Shown here: positions 1 through 8,147 of the stretch, piece after piece
How the letters are laid out: each line of letters begins with the position of its first letter
Position numbering within the stretch: the first letter of the stretch is position 1
DNA from: Cytobacillus oceanisediminis
GTDB lineage: Bacteria; Bacillota; Bacilli; Bacillales; Cytobacillaceae
DNA length: 64,000 nucleotides
Direction: 5' to 3'
NCBI RefSeq assembly: GCF_022811925.1
Contig: NZ_CP065511.1
Location: 3,961,501 to 4,025,500, forward strand
Notes under the pieces: generated by a model
What the model saw: the letters and a program-made list of their open reading frames with translations, nothing else
The model's database searches: none
What the model was told of the DNA's origin: nothing
Translations under genes and position numbers: made by a program

Positions 1-1
1 T

Positions 2-277
2 GGAACAGGAGTGATCTTTACGGCCAGATTTATACCTGTAATACGGCACGCCATATCCATCCCTGCAGGAATAGCCAAAATGCCATTATCGGTCTTTACT
101 GTTTACACCATAGCTGCCATGGTGCCATGGACGGTCCTCTTTTTATTATTGGGAATGGAACTTGGTGACCACTGGAGAGACATCAAAGAATATGCAAAAC
201 CATTTATATTGCCGATAATAGTCATCGCTTTGGGCTCGGGAGTGTTCTATTTTTTTTACAAAACGCGGAAAAGTTAA
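2..277 (+). CDS. DedA/SNARE-associated family membrane protein, C-terminal part
   Basis: The reading frame enters from the left edge, so the N-terminus lies outside the window. The visible part begins with a TARFIPVIRH segment, which matches the conserved RFIPGxR-type motif of DedA membrane proteins, followed by two hydrophobic stretches (about residues 30-50 and 65-85) and a short basic tail. DedA proteins act in lipid transport and membrane-potential maintenance in the inner membrane. No terminator-like hairpin follows clearly. Family assignment is good; subfamily is open because half the protein is missing. Confidence 0.75.
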   Translation, partial: GTGVIFTARFIPVIRHAISIPAGIAKMPLSVFTVYTIAAMVPWTVLFLLLGMELGDHWRDIKEYAKPFILPIIVIALGSGVFYFFYKTRKS

Positions 278-434
278 CATAACCAAAATCAGGTTATTAC
301 TCAAAAGTGTAGAATGATAATTTTACACTTTTTTTATTTGAGCATATCAAGTTCATTCAGAAAAATGTTCACACTTTCTTTTCATTTTTGTAAAATAAAG
401 CAAAAACTACAGGTTCAAAGGACGAGACCATGTG

Positions 435-1556
435 ATGAAAATTTTATTAAAAAACGCAATCATTTACCCTGTTACTTCCCCTACTTTCCATGGGGATGTA
501 ATAGTAGAAAACGGAAAGATTTTAAAGACAGGCAAGAACTTAAAGTCTGATTCAAATGTAAAAATTATTGACTGCCATAGCCACCACCTGCTTCCGGGCT
601 TCATAGATGTTCATACTCATTTGGGCCTGTATGATGAAGGAACGGGATGGGCAGGCAATGATGCCAACGAAACAATTGAACCGCTTAGTCCGCACATTCG
701 AGCGATGGATGGAGTATATCCTCTTGATCCGGCTTTTGCCGATGCTGTGAAATATGGCATAACAACTGCCCATATCATGCCAGGCAGCGCCAATGTAATT
801 GGGGGAACAACTTCTGTTATTAAGACTGCAGGAAAAAATATCAGCAAAATGATTATACAGGAAACAGCCGGACTTAAGATTGCCCTTGGAGAAAATCCAA
901 AACGGATTCACAGCCATGGCAACAAGGATTCAATTACAAGAATGGGGATAATGGGAATGCTGAGGGAAGCCTTTTATGAGGCTTTACATTGCGATAACCC
1001 TGACTCATTTAGGTTTGCACCGCTTGTAAAAGCGCTTAAAAGAGAAATTCCCGTCAGGATTCACGCGCATAGGGCAGATGATATCATTTCTGCCATCCGC
1101 TTTGCAGAAGAATACAATCTGGATCTTCGGATCGAACATTGTACAGAAGGCCATTTAATTGCGGACGAATTGGAAGGGCTGAATTTAAAGGTATCAGTCG
1201 GGCCCACTTTAACAAGGCGGTCCAAAGTGGAGCTGAAAAACAAAACCTGGAAAACGTATCAGCAGCTGACAGAGCATGGTGTTGAAGTTTCCATCACTAC
1301 AGATCATCCCTACACACCTGTGCAGTATTTAAATATGTGTGCAGCTATTGCAGTCCGGGAAGGCCTTTCCGAACAAAAAGCCTTAGAAGGAATCACCATT
1401 CTGCCGGCAAAAAACCTCAGGATCGATAATCAGCTTGGGAGCATCGAGGAAGGAAAAGATGCCGATTTAGTATTGTGGAACCATCACCCATTCCACTTTC
1501 TTTCCAAGCCGAAATGGACAATGATAGGCGGAAATTTTGTGTACAGGGAATCGTGA
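435..1556 (+). CDS. amidohydrolase (imidazolonepropionase/dihydroorotase-like superfamily)
   Basis: A 373-residue metal-dependent amidohydrolase. The early DVHTHLG gives the HxH metal ligands, IPVRIHAHRADD and RIEHCTEGH supply later metal-binding histidines, and ITTDHP supplies the catalytic aspartate. A C-terminal GSIEEGKDADLVLW segment is the usual small beta-sandwich end of the composite domain. Such enzymes hydrolyse amide or ring C-N bonds; the substrate cannot be read here. The ATG at 435 is preferred over GTG at 432 because of the AAAGGACGAG ribosome site. No partner genes are adjacent, so the physiological role is unknown. Confidence 0.85.
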   Translation: MKILLKNAIIYPVTSPTFHGDVIVENGKILKTGKNLKSDSNVKIIDCHSHHLLPGFIDVHTHLGLYDEGTGWAGNDANETIEPLSPHIRAMDGVYPLDPAFADAVKYGITTAHIMPGSANVIGGTTSVIKTAGKNISKMIIQETAGLKIALGENPKRIHSHGNKDSITRMGIMGMLREAFYEALHCDNPDSFRFAPLVKALKREIPVRIHAHRADDIISAIRFAEEYNLDLRIEHCTEGHLIADELEGLNLKVSVGPTLTRRSKVELKNKTWKTYQQLTEHGVEVSITTDHPYTPVQYLNMCAAIAVREGLSEQKALEGITILPAKNLRIDNQLGSIEEGKDADLVLWNHHPFHFLSKPKWTMIGGNFVYRES

Positions 1557-1726
1557 AACCATGTCGAATATCGCTGGTGTAATTTGACATAAAATCGCAA
1601 AAAAATAATCAAAAAACCTATTTCCTTTTTGATTTTTTTTTAGTATTATACCTAAAGTGAAGTGAAAATTTTGCTTCTTTATGACAGACAATCTAATATC
1701 GGAAACGATAGTAATAGGGAAGGCAA

Positions 1727-1786
1727 ATGGTGCGCCACCAGTTATCTGGTTCTAGTGGGTTCGATTCCCACCCCGAAATTTTTTAG
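1727..1786 (+). CDS. possible 19-codon leader peptide upstream of the GNAT gene
   Basis: An ATG preceded by AGGGAAGG opens a short frame encoding MVRHQLSGSSGFDSHPEIF and a TAG. Its 3' half overlaps the left arm of a long hairpin (1768-1813), so translation could change leader folding. No homologue is recognised; the frame may be accidental. Confidence 0.3.
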   Translation: MVRHQLSGSSGFDSHPEIF

Positions 1787-1813
1787 CAGCATAATAAAAA
1801 ATTTCGAGGGTGG
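1755..1813 (+). promoter_or_regulatory. structured leader with two competing hairpins upstream of the GNAT gene
   Basis: Hairpin one is GTGGG-TTCGATT-CCCAC (1755-1771). Hairpin two pairs 1768-1785 with 1795-1813 over 18 bp with one bulged base and a 9-nt loop. The two share the CCCAC bases and cannot both form. There is no T-run after hairpin two, so it is not a plain terminator. Placement between a short leader frame and the GNAT start suggests attenuation or translational control. This is inference. Confidence 0.45.
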
Positions 1814-1868
1814 ACCGATGGCTCTATTTGGCATGGAGTAGGACTGCCCTCAATTGGAGGGATATCCT

Positions 1869-2429
1869 ATGCTCAAGAAACGTGATCTTCACGACTGCCA
1901 TGCTTTATTTGATTTAATGACGCACCCTGATGTCTTCCCTTTTGTTCGCCAAAAAGCCAATTGTTATGATGAGTTTATGTTTATTACAAAGCAGACAATC
2001 GAAGCAGAAGAACGCGGTGAATTGATTTCACGCACAATTCTTGATGAATGGGGCGCTCCGATTGGGACGATTAATTTGTATGACATCCAGGACAATGCCG
2101 GCTTCTTAGGTACATGGCTTGGCAAGCCTTATCATGGCAAAGGCTATAACAAATTAGCAAAAGATGCTTTCTTTGAGGAGCTCTTTTTTGAAACCGGCAT
2201 TGAAACAATCTTTATGCGGATCCGCAAGGAAAATATCCGCTCGCAAAAAGCTGCAGAAAAGCTTCCTTATGTCATTCTTGCAAATGAAACGAGAAAGTCT
2301 GTTTATGATCAGCTGAATGCCAATGGAGATATTTACAATTTATATGAGATCCCAAAAGATCTATATACTCTTCATGTAATGCGTCATGGAGCAGCAGTCC
2401 AAGAATCGTCCCAATTACTGGAGGCTTAA
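1869..2429 (+). CDS. GNAT family N-acetyltransferase (RimJ/RimL-like)
   Basis: A 186-residue GNAT acetyltransferase. It has an N-terminal LKKRDLHDCHALFDLMTHP region, a central beta strand before the acetyl-CoA loop (GTWLGKPYHGKGYN, about residues 78-91, the RxxGxG/A equivalent) and the typical late NIRSQKAAEKL helix. The acceptor is unknown. ATG at 1869 is chosen because GGAGGG ends 8 bases before it; an in-frame TTG lies at 1854. The same frame upstream reads ATG GCT CTA TTT GGC ATG GAG and then TAG (1818-1841), so a seven-codon stub sits in frame before the gene. A bidirectional terminator follows. Confidence 0.8.
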   Translation: MLKKRDLHDCHALFDLMTHPDVFPFVRQKANCYDEFMFITKQTIEAEERGELISRTILDEWGAPIGTINLYDIQDNAGFLGTWLGKPYHGKGYNKLAKDAFFEELFFETGIETIFMRIRKENIRSQKAAEKLPYVILANETRKSVYDQLNANGDIYNLYEIPKDLYTLHVMRHGAAVQESSQLLEA

Positions 2430-2439
2430 TAAAAACGCA

Positions 2440-2468
2440 AAGCACTTGCATAGAGGCAAGTGCTTTTA
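2440..2468. terminator. bidirectional rho-independent terminator
   Basis: AGCACTTGC pairs with GCAAGTGCT around a 6-nt loop, with A-run before and T-run after. It serves the GNAT gene and the convergent small gene. Confidence 0.85.
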
Positions 2469-2476
2469 TTATTCTT

Positions 2477-2635
2477 TCAATTGATAATATTGGATTCCGG
2501 TTCATCTGTTTTTTCTCTTATTCCGTACTGGGACAGCAATTCTTCCAGCTCTTCATTTGTAAGTGTTTCAAAACGCCCGTCCACAAATGAAACTTGAGTC
2601 TGATTTGGATTAATCCTATTTATATTGAAGCTCAT
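2477..2635 (-). CDS. small hypothetical protein, 52 residues
   Basis: A 52-codon frame from ATG at 2635 with a strong AAGGAGG eight bases upstream and a shared terminator just beyond its stop. The product is acidic and soluble: it starts MSFNINRINPNQ, has a central FVDGRFETLTNEELEELL stretch that should be helical, and ends in a polar tail. No transmembrane segment or cysteine. I do not recognise the family. The good ribosome site, clean spacing and terminator argue for a genuine gene. Confidence 0.7.
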   Translation of the reverse strand: MSFNINRINPNQTQVSFVDGRFETLTNEELEELLSQYGIREKTDEPESNIIN

Positions 2636-2827
2636 CTTTCTGCCTCCTTCAAGTCTAGTTTGGAAATGGCTGCTTTTAATATTTATATTCGCCGATGGAA
2701 GGATTTTTATTCTCGTTATTCAAAAGTTCACATAATTGAAACATTTTGTTTTCTCGATTTGTTCAGATTTCTTTAACTGTTTTTCCAGGATAAATGGCCT
2801 GCGTTGCTCCGGCCTCTCTTTAGAGTA

Positions 2828-2836
2828 TGATATAAT
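2828..2836 (+). promoter_or_regulatory. extended -10 promoter for the MATE gene
   Basis: TGATATAAT matches the extended -10 pattern TGnTATAAT, 34 bases before the ATG. No good -35 box is placed at 16-18 bp, as is common for extended -10 promoters. Confidence 0.55.
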
Positions 2837-2869
2837 TCTCTAGTCACTTTAAAGAAAGAGGAAAGATTC

Positions 2870-4234
2870 ATGAATCAAACATACAGCAAAAAACAAAAGA
2901 TGCATCAGCTGCTGGTGATTCTAATTCCAATATTAGTAACCCAGCTGGCGATGTACTCCATGACATTTATTGATACTTTAATGACCGGCCGCTATAATTC
3001 ACAGGACCTGGCAGGTGTAGCGATTGGATCCTCACTTTGGGTTCCTGTGTTCACCGGTCTCAGCGGCATACTCCTTGCTGTTACACCGATCGTGTCCCAC
3101 TTGGTGGGAGCAAAGAAACAGAGTGAGGATGTTGCTTTTTCTGTCATTCAAGGTGTTTATCTATCCATCATTATGGCCGTCCTTGTATTTGCCGGAGGAG
3201 CACTCTCCTTAAATCCAATTTTAAGTGGAATGAATCTCGAAAACAGGGTCCAGGACACAGCTTTCAACTACCTTGCAGCCTTAAGCACAGGATTGATCCC
3301 CCTGTTTGTCTACAATGTATTAAGGTCGTTTATTGACGCTCTTGGAAAGACCAGGGTGAGTATGACCATTACTCTTCTTTCACTGCCAATCAATGCTGTG
3401 TTTAACTATATACTTATATATGGCAAATGGGGATTCCCGGAACTCGGAGGAGCAGGTGCAGGTTATGCTTCTTCTATTACTTACTGGCTGATAATGCTCA
3501 TTTCATTTTTTATTATTCATAAAAATTCTCCATTCTCGAATTATGGAGTTTTCAGGAATCTGCATGCTGTTTCAATCGGAAAATGGAAAGAAATACTTAT
3601 GATTGGCATCCCGATTGGTTTATCGATTTTTTTCGAAACAAGCATTTTCTCAGCAGTTACTTTATTAATGAGCACATTCGAAACAGCCGTTATCGCCGCT
3701 CATCAGATTGCCCTTAATTTTGCATCGCTTCTTTATATGATACCGCTCAGCATCTCAATGGCATTAACAATAGTTGTAGGATTTGAAGCAGGGGCTGCAA
3801 GATTTAGGGATGCTAAAGAGTACAGCTGGATCGGGGTGGGTATTGCCGTAATTATGGCATTAATTTGTGCAGCCATTCTTTTGGCTTTCCCAAAAGAAGT
3901 TGCATCTATTTATACAACAGACGACGATGTTTTAAAATTCACGGCCGATTTTTTAATCTATGCCATGTTCTTTCAGCTTTCAGATGCAATTCAGGCACCT
4001 GTCCAGGGAGCATTAAGAGGGTATAAGGACGTGAATGTTACATTTATTATGTCACTTATTTCTTATTGGGTCATCGGGCTGCCATTTGGCTTTTATCTAG
4101 CCAATCATACAAACTGGGGGGCATACGGTTATTGGATCGGCTTAATTACAGGACTTGCAGCTGGCGCCATTACTTTAACAAGCCGGCTGATTTATCTTCA
4201 AAACAAAAAATATCCAGCATCCATGAAAGTTTAA
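2870..4234 (+). CDS. MATE family multidrug/cation antiporter (NorM-like)
   Basis: A 454-residue polytopic membrane protein with about 12 hydrophobic segments, the usual MATE length. The N-terminal TM1 segment (MTFIDTLMTGRYNSQDLAG) and the PINAVFNYILIYG region are typical of NorM-type MATE pumps. These proteins exchange cationic drugs or metabolites for Na+ or H+ across the cytoplasmic membrane. The start has an AAAGAGGAAAG ribosome site. It is a single-gene unit bounded by an extended -10 promoter and a strong terminator. Substrate cannot be predicted. Confidence 0.9.
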   Translation: MNQTYSKKQKMHQLLVILIPILVTQLAMYSMTFIDTLMTGRYNSQDLAGVAIGSSLWVPVFTGLSGILLAVTPIVSHLVGAKKQSEDVAFSVIQGVYLSIIMAVLVFAGGALSLNPILSGMNLENRVQDTAFNYLAALSTGLIPLFVYNVLRSFIDALGKTRVSMTITLLSLPINAVFNYILIYGKWGFPELGGAGAGYASSITYWLIMLISFFIIHKNSPFSNYGVFRNLHAVSIGKWKEILMIGIPIGLSIFFETSIFSAVTLLMSTFETAVIAAHQIALNFASLLYMIPLSISMALTIVVGFEAGAARFRDAKEYSWIGVGIAVIMALICAAILLAFPKEVASIYTTDDDVLKFTADFLIYAMFFQLSDAIQAPVQGALRGYKDVNVTFIMSLISYWVIGLPFGFYLANHTNWGAYGYWIGLITGLAAGAITLTSRLIYLQNKKYPASMKV

Positions 4235-4235
4235 A

Positions 4236-4270
4236 AAAAGGCAGAAGAATTCAGTTCTTCTGCCTTTTTT
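4236..4270. terminator. bidirectional terminator between MATE and SDR genes
   Basis: GGCAGAAGAA pairs with TTCTTCTGCC around TTCAG, flanked by A and T runs on both sides. Confidence 0.9.
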
Positions 4271-4279
4271 ATAAGTTTA

Positions 4280-5050
4280 TTACTGGTAAATTTTACCAAG
4301 TACATCTTTACCCCCTGTAACTGGGATAATGCTGCCTGTTATAAAATCGGATTTTTCATCTGTCAGAAAGCTGATTACACGGGCAATATCCTCACCTGTT
4401 CCCGGTCTTCCGACTGGTGATGCATTTTCCTGAACCTCAGCAGCTTCTTCGATATTTTTTTCCTTCCATTCACCGGTTATATCTCCCGGACAAACCATAT
4501 TTGCGGTAATTCCATTCCCGGCCTCTTCAATTGCGATGGATTTCGTCAAAGACGCTGCACCCGTTTTTGCAGCGGCAAAAGCGGAACGGTATATCCAGCC
4601 GGAAGCTGATTCTACACGATCAAAGCCAATCGTAATAATCCTTCCCCATTCATTTTCCCGCATTTTCGGGATAAACAGCTTAGATAAATAAAATACCGCA
4701 TTTAAATTACCATTAATCAGATAATTCCATTGTTCGAAGGTATAATCCAGCATCTCTTTTCTTTCATGTACATAAGGGCCGGCATTATGAATGACTATAT
4801 CGATGACTGGGAATTCATTCAAAGCAGCTTCTGACATCTTTACACAATCCGCCGGTATAGAAATATCCCCCTGCAGTGCAATATTTTTAGTTCCGTACAT
4901 TTTGGTCAGTTCCCCGCATAATGAGACAGCTTCCTTTTGACTGCTACGGTAATTGATCACCAGATCGATGCCTTTAGCGGCAAGCACATGCGCCGTTCTT
5001 TTCCCGATCCCTGTTGCTCCTCCCGTGATTAAAGCTGCTTTATTTCTCAC
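4280..5050 (-). CDS. SDR family oxidoreductase with altered active site
   Basis: A 256-residue short-chain dehydrogenase/reductase. The nucleotide-binding TGGATGIGK motif (residues 9-17) and IHNAG (about 87-91) are intact, and the late MVCPGDITG and VTGG stretches fit the family. The catalytic YxxxK reads FAAAK: Phe at residue 158, Lys at 162. The residue 13 positions upstream, where the catalytic Ser normally lies, is Arg in an ungapped count. A nearby Tyr at 154 might not substitute. It may bind nucleotide without classical reductase chemistry. A TGAGGGG ribosome site supports the start. Confidence 0.85.
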   Translation of the reverse strand: MRNKAALITGGATGIGKRTAHVLAAKGIDLVINYRSSQKEAVSLCGELTKMYGTKNIALQGDISIPADCVKMSEAALNEFPVIDIVIHNAGPYVHERKEMLDYTFEQWNYLINGNLNAVFYLSKLFIPKMRENEWGRIITIGFDRVESASGWIYRSAFAAAKTGAASLTKSIAIEEAGNGITANMVCPGDITGEWKEKNIEEAAEVQENASPVGRPGTGEDIARVISFLTDEKSDFITGSIIPVTGGKDVLGKIYQ

Positions 5051-5191
5051 AAAATTACCCCTCAGTATTTAATAATTTTTATATACATCAATACCAATAT
5101 AGTAGTAATTACAGTGTATTAATGCAAATAATAAGAAGTTTTTTTCACCTTCTGCAACAGGGGCTGCGCAAAGCTTAATGATCCATTATTA

Positions 5192-5219
5192 ACGGATAGG
5201 CGTTTCTCCGCATAGAATA
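5192..5219 (+). promoter_or_regulatory. sigma-K-like promoter for the GerT-like/Hsp20 pair
   Basis: AC at 5192-5193, 17 bases, then CATAGAATA at 5211-5219. This matches the sigma-K pattern AC-N16/17-CATAnnnTA. GerT of B. subtilis is known as a sigma-K gene, which fits. A five-codon frame (ATG ATG AAC CAT TAG) with AAGGA before it lies in the predicted leader. Confidence 0.6.
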
Positions 5220-5278
5220 TAAGGATTATGATGAACCATTAGCCTTGTAGGCAGTTTAGCATGGAAAGGATGAGAAGG

Positions 5279-5761
5279 ATGTTTCCATGGAACCTTTTTC
5301 CATTTAATAAAGATATGAAAAATCCTCCCCATCAAATGAAACCGGAGGATATTGATAAATATGTTCGAAATATCATGGGGCAAATGTTTCCTCAAAATAT
5401 GCAGGGAATGGCCGGAACACCAGATTTTATGAAAGGCTTTAATACAGCAGCCCCCGGAGCTAATCACCAGCCATATCCTGCACCACTGAATGCATCCGTC
5501 TTTGAGACACATGATTATGTATTTGTGAGATTCCCCATAAAAAACGAGGACTGGTTAAAAGAAATGAAACTTTACCACACATCCAACCAAATGATTATTG
5601 AACATATTCCTGAGAAAGACGATAAGCATATCATAACCCTCCCTGCTATTGTCAGGAAAAAAGGGTCAGCAGCCAGCTGCAAAGAGGGGTATATGGAGAT
5701 AAAAATACCTAAAAACGTCGATATGCAATATTCGGAAATTGATGTAACCGAAATATTATAA
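5279..5761 (+). CDS. GerT-like spore protein, divergent Hsp20 family
   Basis: A 160-residue protein whose last two thirds resemble a degenerate alpha-crystallin domain, with strands such as HDYVFVRFPI and GYMEIKIPKNVD near the C-terminus. The N-terminal third is rich in Met, Pro and Phe. This layout matches GerT/CotM-type spore coat proteins, made in the mother cell and affecting germination. ATG at 5279 has AAGGATG eight bases upstream; an ATG at 5261 lacks a good site. The gene lies 12 bases from the following Hsp20 gene behind a sigma-K-like promoter. GerT identity rests on memory of the family. Confidence 0.7.
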   Translation: MFPWNLFPFNKDMKNPPHQMKPEDIDKYVRNIMGQMFPQNMQGMAGTPDFMKGFNTAAPGANHQPYPAPLNASVFETHDYVFVRFPIKNEDWLKEMKLYHTSNQMIIEHIPEKDDKHIITLPAIVRKKGSAASCKEGYMEIKIPKNVDMQYSEIDVTEIL

Positions 5762-5773
5762 GGGGGCATCTTT

Positions 5774-6271
5774 ATGGAGCTGGATAAATGGAAAGATTTA
5801 ATAAAAATGTCCGCCCAATATCAGAACCAGGATTTCTGGGGAACCTTTGTATCCCCTGAAAATTCCAGCCACAATAAAAAACATTCCTTTTCAGGACTGG
5901 AGCAGGAAAAAATCAATCGCTTCTTATCGAATCAGGATATTTATCCGCGATGTGACATGTATGAGTACAATGGGAATATCAAAATTGAAGCTGAGCTCCC
6001 CGGTGTATGCAAAAATGACATTAAAGTATCTCTCGTACAAAATGAACTAATTATTAAAGGAAAATGTTCATCATTTCATCAGCACTTGCGCTATTTTCTG
6101 AAAGAAAGACATAGCAGATCTTTTGAAAAGGTGCTGACCCTCCCTATGCCTGTTGATAAATATTCGATAGAATCGTCATTCGAAAACGGAATACTTTCCA
6201 TTTCTCTTCCCATCTTATTCGAAGAGGAAGAAATAATACAAATTTTTGTAAAGAGTGAAGAAAAGCTTTAA
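5774..6271 (+). CDS. Hsp20/alpha-crystallin family protein, probable spore coat type
   Basis: A 165-residue small heat-shock protein. The alpha-crystallin domain spans about residues 58-160: IKIEAELPGVCKNDIKVSL is the classic strand 2-3 region, NELIIKG follows, and the A-x-x-x-n-GxL motif reads FENGILSISLP. The first 50 residues are a polar arm. It follows the GerT-like gene by 12 bases with an AGGGGG ribosome site, so the two should be co-transcribed in the mother cell. Its stop overlaps the convergent GNAT stop by 4 bases. It may be a coat component rather than a vegetative chaperone. Confidence 0.8.
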   Translation: MELDKWKDLIKMSAQYQNQDFWGTFVSPENSSHNKKHSFSGLEQEKINRFLSNQDIYPRCDMYEYNGNIKIEAELPGVCKNDIKVSLVQNELIIKGKCSSFHQHLRYFLKERHSRSFEKVLTLPMPVDKYSIESSFENGILSISLPILFEEEEIIQIFVKSEEKL

Positions 6272-6765
6272 TTAAGCAGCTTATCATAACAATAAAAAGG
6301 GTTGTCCCGATCCATGTAGATTGTACCTGTATTGACATATCCGTTTTTTTCAAATAAACTTTGAGCCTTTTTATTCAGCGAGTATGTATCTGTTCTCATA
6401 TACGGAATCCCTTTGCTGACTGCATGTTCTTCAGCAAATATAATTAACTTGCTCGCAATTCCCTCGCCTCTGATCTCAGGATCTACTGCCAGACGGTGAA
6501 ATACAAAACATGGCTCATCCTTTCTCCACGAGGCATTTATATATTCCTTAGCCTGGGTTTGATCGACAGTAATGGAACCTGCAACTTTTCCATCATAGAT
6601 GGCCGTATACAAATTGCCTGCTTCAACATCAGCTAAAAAATCCTGATCCTGGGGATAAGTCCGGTTCCATTGGTCATTCCCCTCGGATTCCATAATGTTA
6701 ACAGTCTGCTGTACGATATCCATAATTTTTTTCAAATCGTCTCTTGTTCCTTTTCTAATATCCAT
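6268..6765 (-). CDS. GNAT family N-acetyltransferase
   Basis: A 165-residue acetyltransferase. It has the N-terminal IRKGTRDDLKKIMDIVQQ helix, the strand VFHRLAVDPEIRGEGIASKLI containing the acetyl-CoA loop (R-G-E-G-I-A, about residues 97-102), and the terminal LNKKAQSLFEKNGYV helix. The substrate is unknown. An AGGTGAT ribosome site precedes the ATG. It runs convergent to the Hsp20 gene with overlapping stops, and no separate terminator is visible on this side. Confidence 0.85.
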   Translation of the reverse strand: MDIRKGTRDDLKKIMDIVQQTVNIMESEGNDQWNRTYPQDQDFLADVEAGNLYTAIYDGKVAGSITVDQTQAKEYINASWRKDEPCFVFHRLAVDPEIRGEGIASKLIIFAEEHAVSKGIPYMRTDTYSLNKKAQSLFEKNGYVNTGTIYMDRDNPFYCYDKLLN

Positions 6766-6900
6766 TCAAATCACCTGTTGCTTCTGATTTTAGTGTCTTT
6801 TACTAATGTTCCTATGAATGATTGAATACATACATAGAGCCGAAGTAAATACTAAATTGAATCGCAAGGTAAAAAACGGAATTAAGACAATGCAAAAACA

Positions 6901-6930
6901 AATAAAAAGACAGCCTAAAGAGGCTGCCTT
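6901..6930 (-). terminator. terminator of the CAP-domain gene
   Basis: On the minus strand GGCAGCC pairs with GGCTGTC, followed by TTTTTATT. Confidence 0.85.
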
Positions 6931-6944
6931 TACTCAATCACATA

Positions 6945-7694
6945 TTATTTTCCAATGAACATTTGAGTCCAGTAGTTACCGTCAGCAACATGGCCAACAC
7001 CAAGGTGCGTGAAGTTTGCATTCATGATGTTTTTACGGTGGCCTTCACTATTCATCCAAGCTTGTACAACTTCTTCAGGAGACTGCTGGCCCATAGCAAT
7101 GTTTTCGCCTGCTGTAGTGTATGAGATGCCGAATTGCTTCATCATATCAAATGGTGAACCGTAAGTTGGGCTGTTATGGTCAAAATATCCTTTAGACTGC
7201 ATATCACGTGATTTTTCACGAGCAACTTTGCTTAATTCAACATCCAATTTAAGTGCAGGTACTCCTGCTTTTGCACGTTCCTGGTTAGTTAATTCAAGTA
7301 CTTTCTTCTCGTAAGCACTTACTTCAGAAGTTGCAGGTGCTGCTTCTTTTGTCTGTTCAGCAGGTGCTTGCTGCTGTGCAGGCTGCTGTGCTGGAGCCTT
7401 TGCTGTTTCTTGTGCTTTTGCAGGCTGTGCTGCTGGAGCTGCTGGAGCTGCCGGCTTCTGAGCTTCCTGTTTATTTACTTGAACATTACCCCAATTAATA
7501 TTGTAGTTTTTAAGGTATTTTTGAAGAATGCTATTGATCTGTTCCTGGCTTAGGTTACCAGATTGAGAGACTTGAATTTTTTTAGCTTGCTCAGGAGTAG
7601 GACAATTTGAAGCTGCGTCCGCTTGGTTAGCTCCTGGTGCTGATACTAGTAATGCTGCTGCCGCTGCTACTGAGTAAATAACTTTCTTATTCAT
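6945..7694 (-). CDS. secreted CAP/SCP-domain protein (YkwD-like)
   Basis: A 249-residue exported protein. Residues 1-27 form a signal peptide ending in ANQADA. Residues 28-65 hold a predicted helical region with one cysteine (SNCPTPEQ). Residues 70-125 are an Ala/Pro/Gln linker built from PAAP-like units. The CAP domain (about 128-249) shows the typical LTNQERAKAGVPAL start, SPFDMMKQFG, GENIAMGQ and WMNSEGHRKNIMNANF motifs with the cavity histidines and glutamates. CAP proteins of Bacillus are spore- or wall-associated with unknown activity. ATG at 7694 is chosen for the GGGAGGA site; an upstream in-frame ATG would add 20 polar residues before the signal peptide. Confidence 0.9.
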   Translation of the reverse strand: MNKKVIYSVAAAAALLVSAPGANQADAASNCPTPEQAKKIQVSQSGNLSQEQINSILQKYLKNYNINWGNVQVNKQEAQKPAAPAAPAAQPAKAQETAKAPAQQPAQQQAPAEQTKEAAPATSEVSAYEKKVLELTNQERAKAGVPALKLDVELSKVAREKSRDMQSKGYFDHNSPTYGSPFDMMKQFGISYTTAGENIAMGQQSPEEVVQAWMNSEGHRKNIMNANFTHLGVGHVADGNYWTQMFIGK

Positions 7695-8118
7695 GTATAT
7701 AAATCCTCCCTGTGTTTGTTTTCTTTGTTGTGTGGTGCTGTGTGACTTGCACAATCATCATAACACAGGGTTTTTCGTAATATTTTTGGACAGATTTTAC
7801 AAATACCTGATTACAGCACACCTAAGAGACTTTTAAACTAGTAAAAATAGACTTACAACTTTTCATAAATCCTGATCTTAATAGGTTTATGATCACTCAA
7901 AAATGGGTAAGCGATTTTCTGGTTTTTTTTCTCTGTAGTGGAAGCCACTCTGAACAAATACCATTTATATACTAAAACATCGCTATTGACAGGTATTTAG
8001 GCCGATCGTATTCTTTACTTTTATTACACCAATGTAACAAATATTATAGGTATATGTACCCGTTTTTGGGTATTTATGCCCCTGAAGGAAAGCTATTGCA
8101 GAGTAACTAGACCCAAAA
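7695..8118. other. 424-bp intergenic region without recognisable genes
   Basis: Carries the leader of the CAP gene on the minus strand and a weak TACCC-TTTTT-GGGTA hairpin around 8055. AT-rich; no open frame with a ribosome site was seen on either strand. Confidence 0.5.
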
Positions 8119-8147
8119 CAAAAAGCAGCCAATGCTGCTGCTTTTTA
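8119..8147 (-). terminator. terminator of the two-component operon
   Basis: Minus-strand AAAGCAGC pairs with GCTGCTTTT and a T-run follows; the stem overlaps the stop of the last gene. Confidence 0.8.

Noticed and set aside
552..917. 121-codon minus-strand frame inside the amidohydrolase gene
   Set aside because: Antisense to a well-supported gene; no ribosome site or family match.
1740..1780. T-arm-like GTGGGTTCGATTCCCAC suggesting a tRNA
   Set aside because: No acceptor stem, D-arm or anticodon arm can be built around it.
1806..1818. AGGGTGGACCG resembles the T-box AGGGTGGNACCGCG
   Set aside because: No specifier domain, no following terminator, and the bases are explained by the right arm of the 18-bp hairpin.
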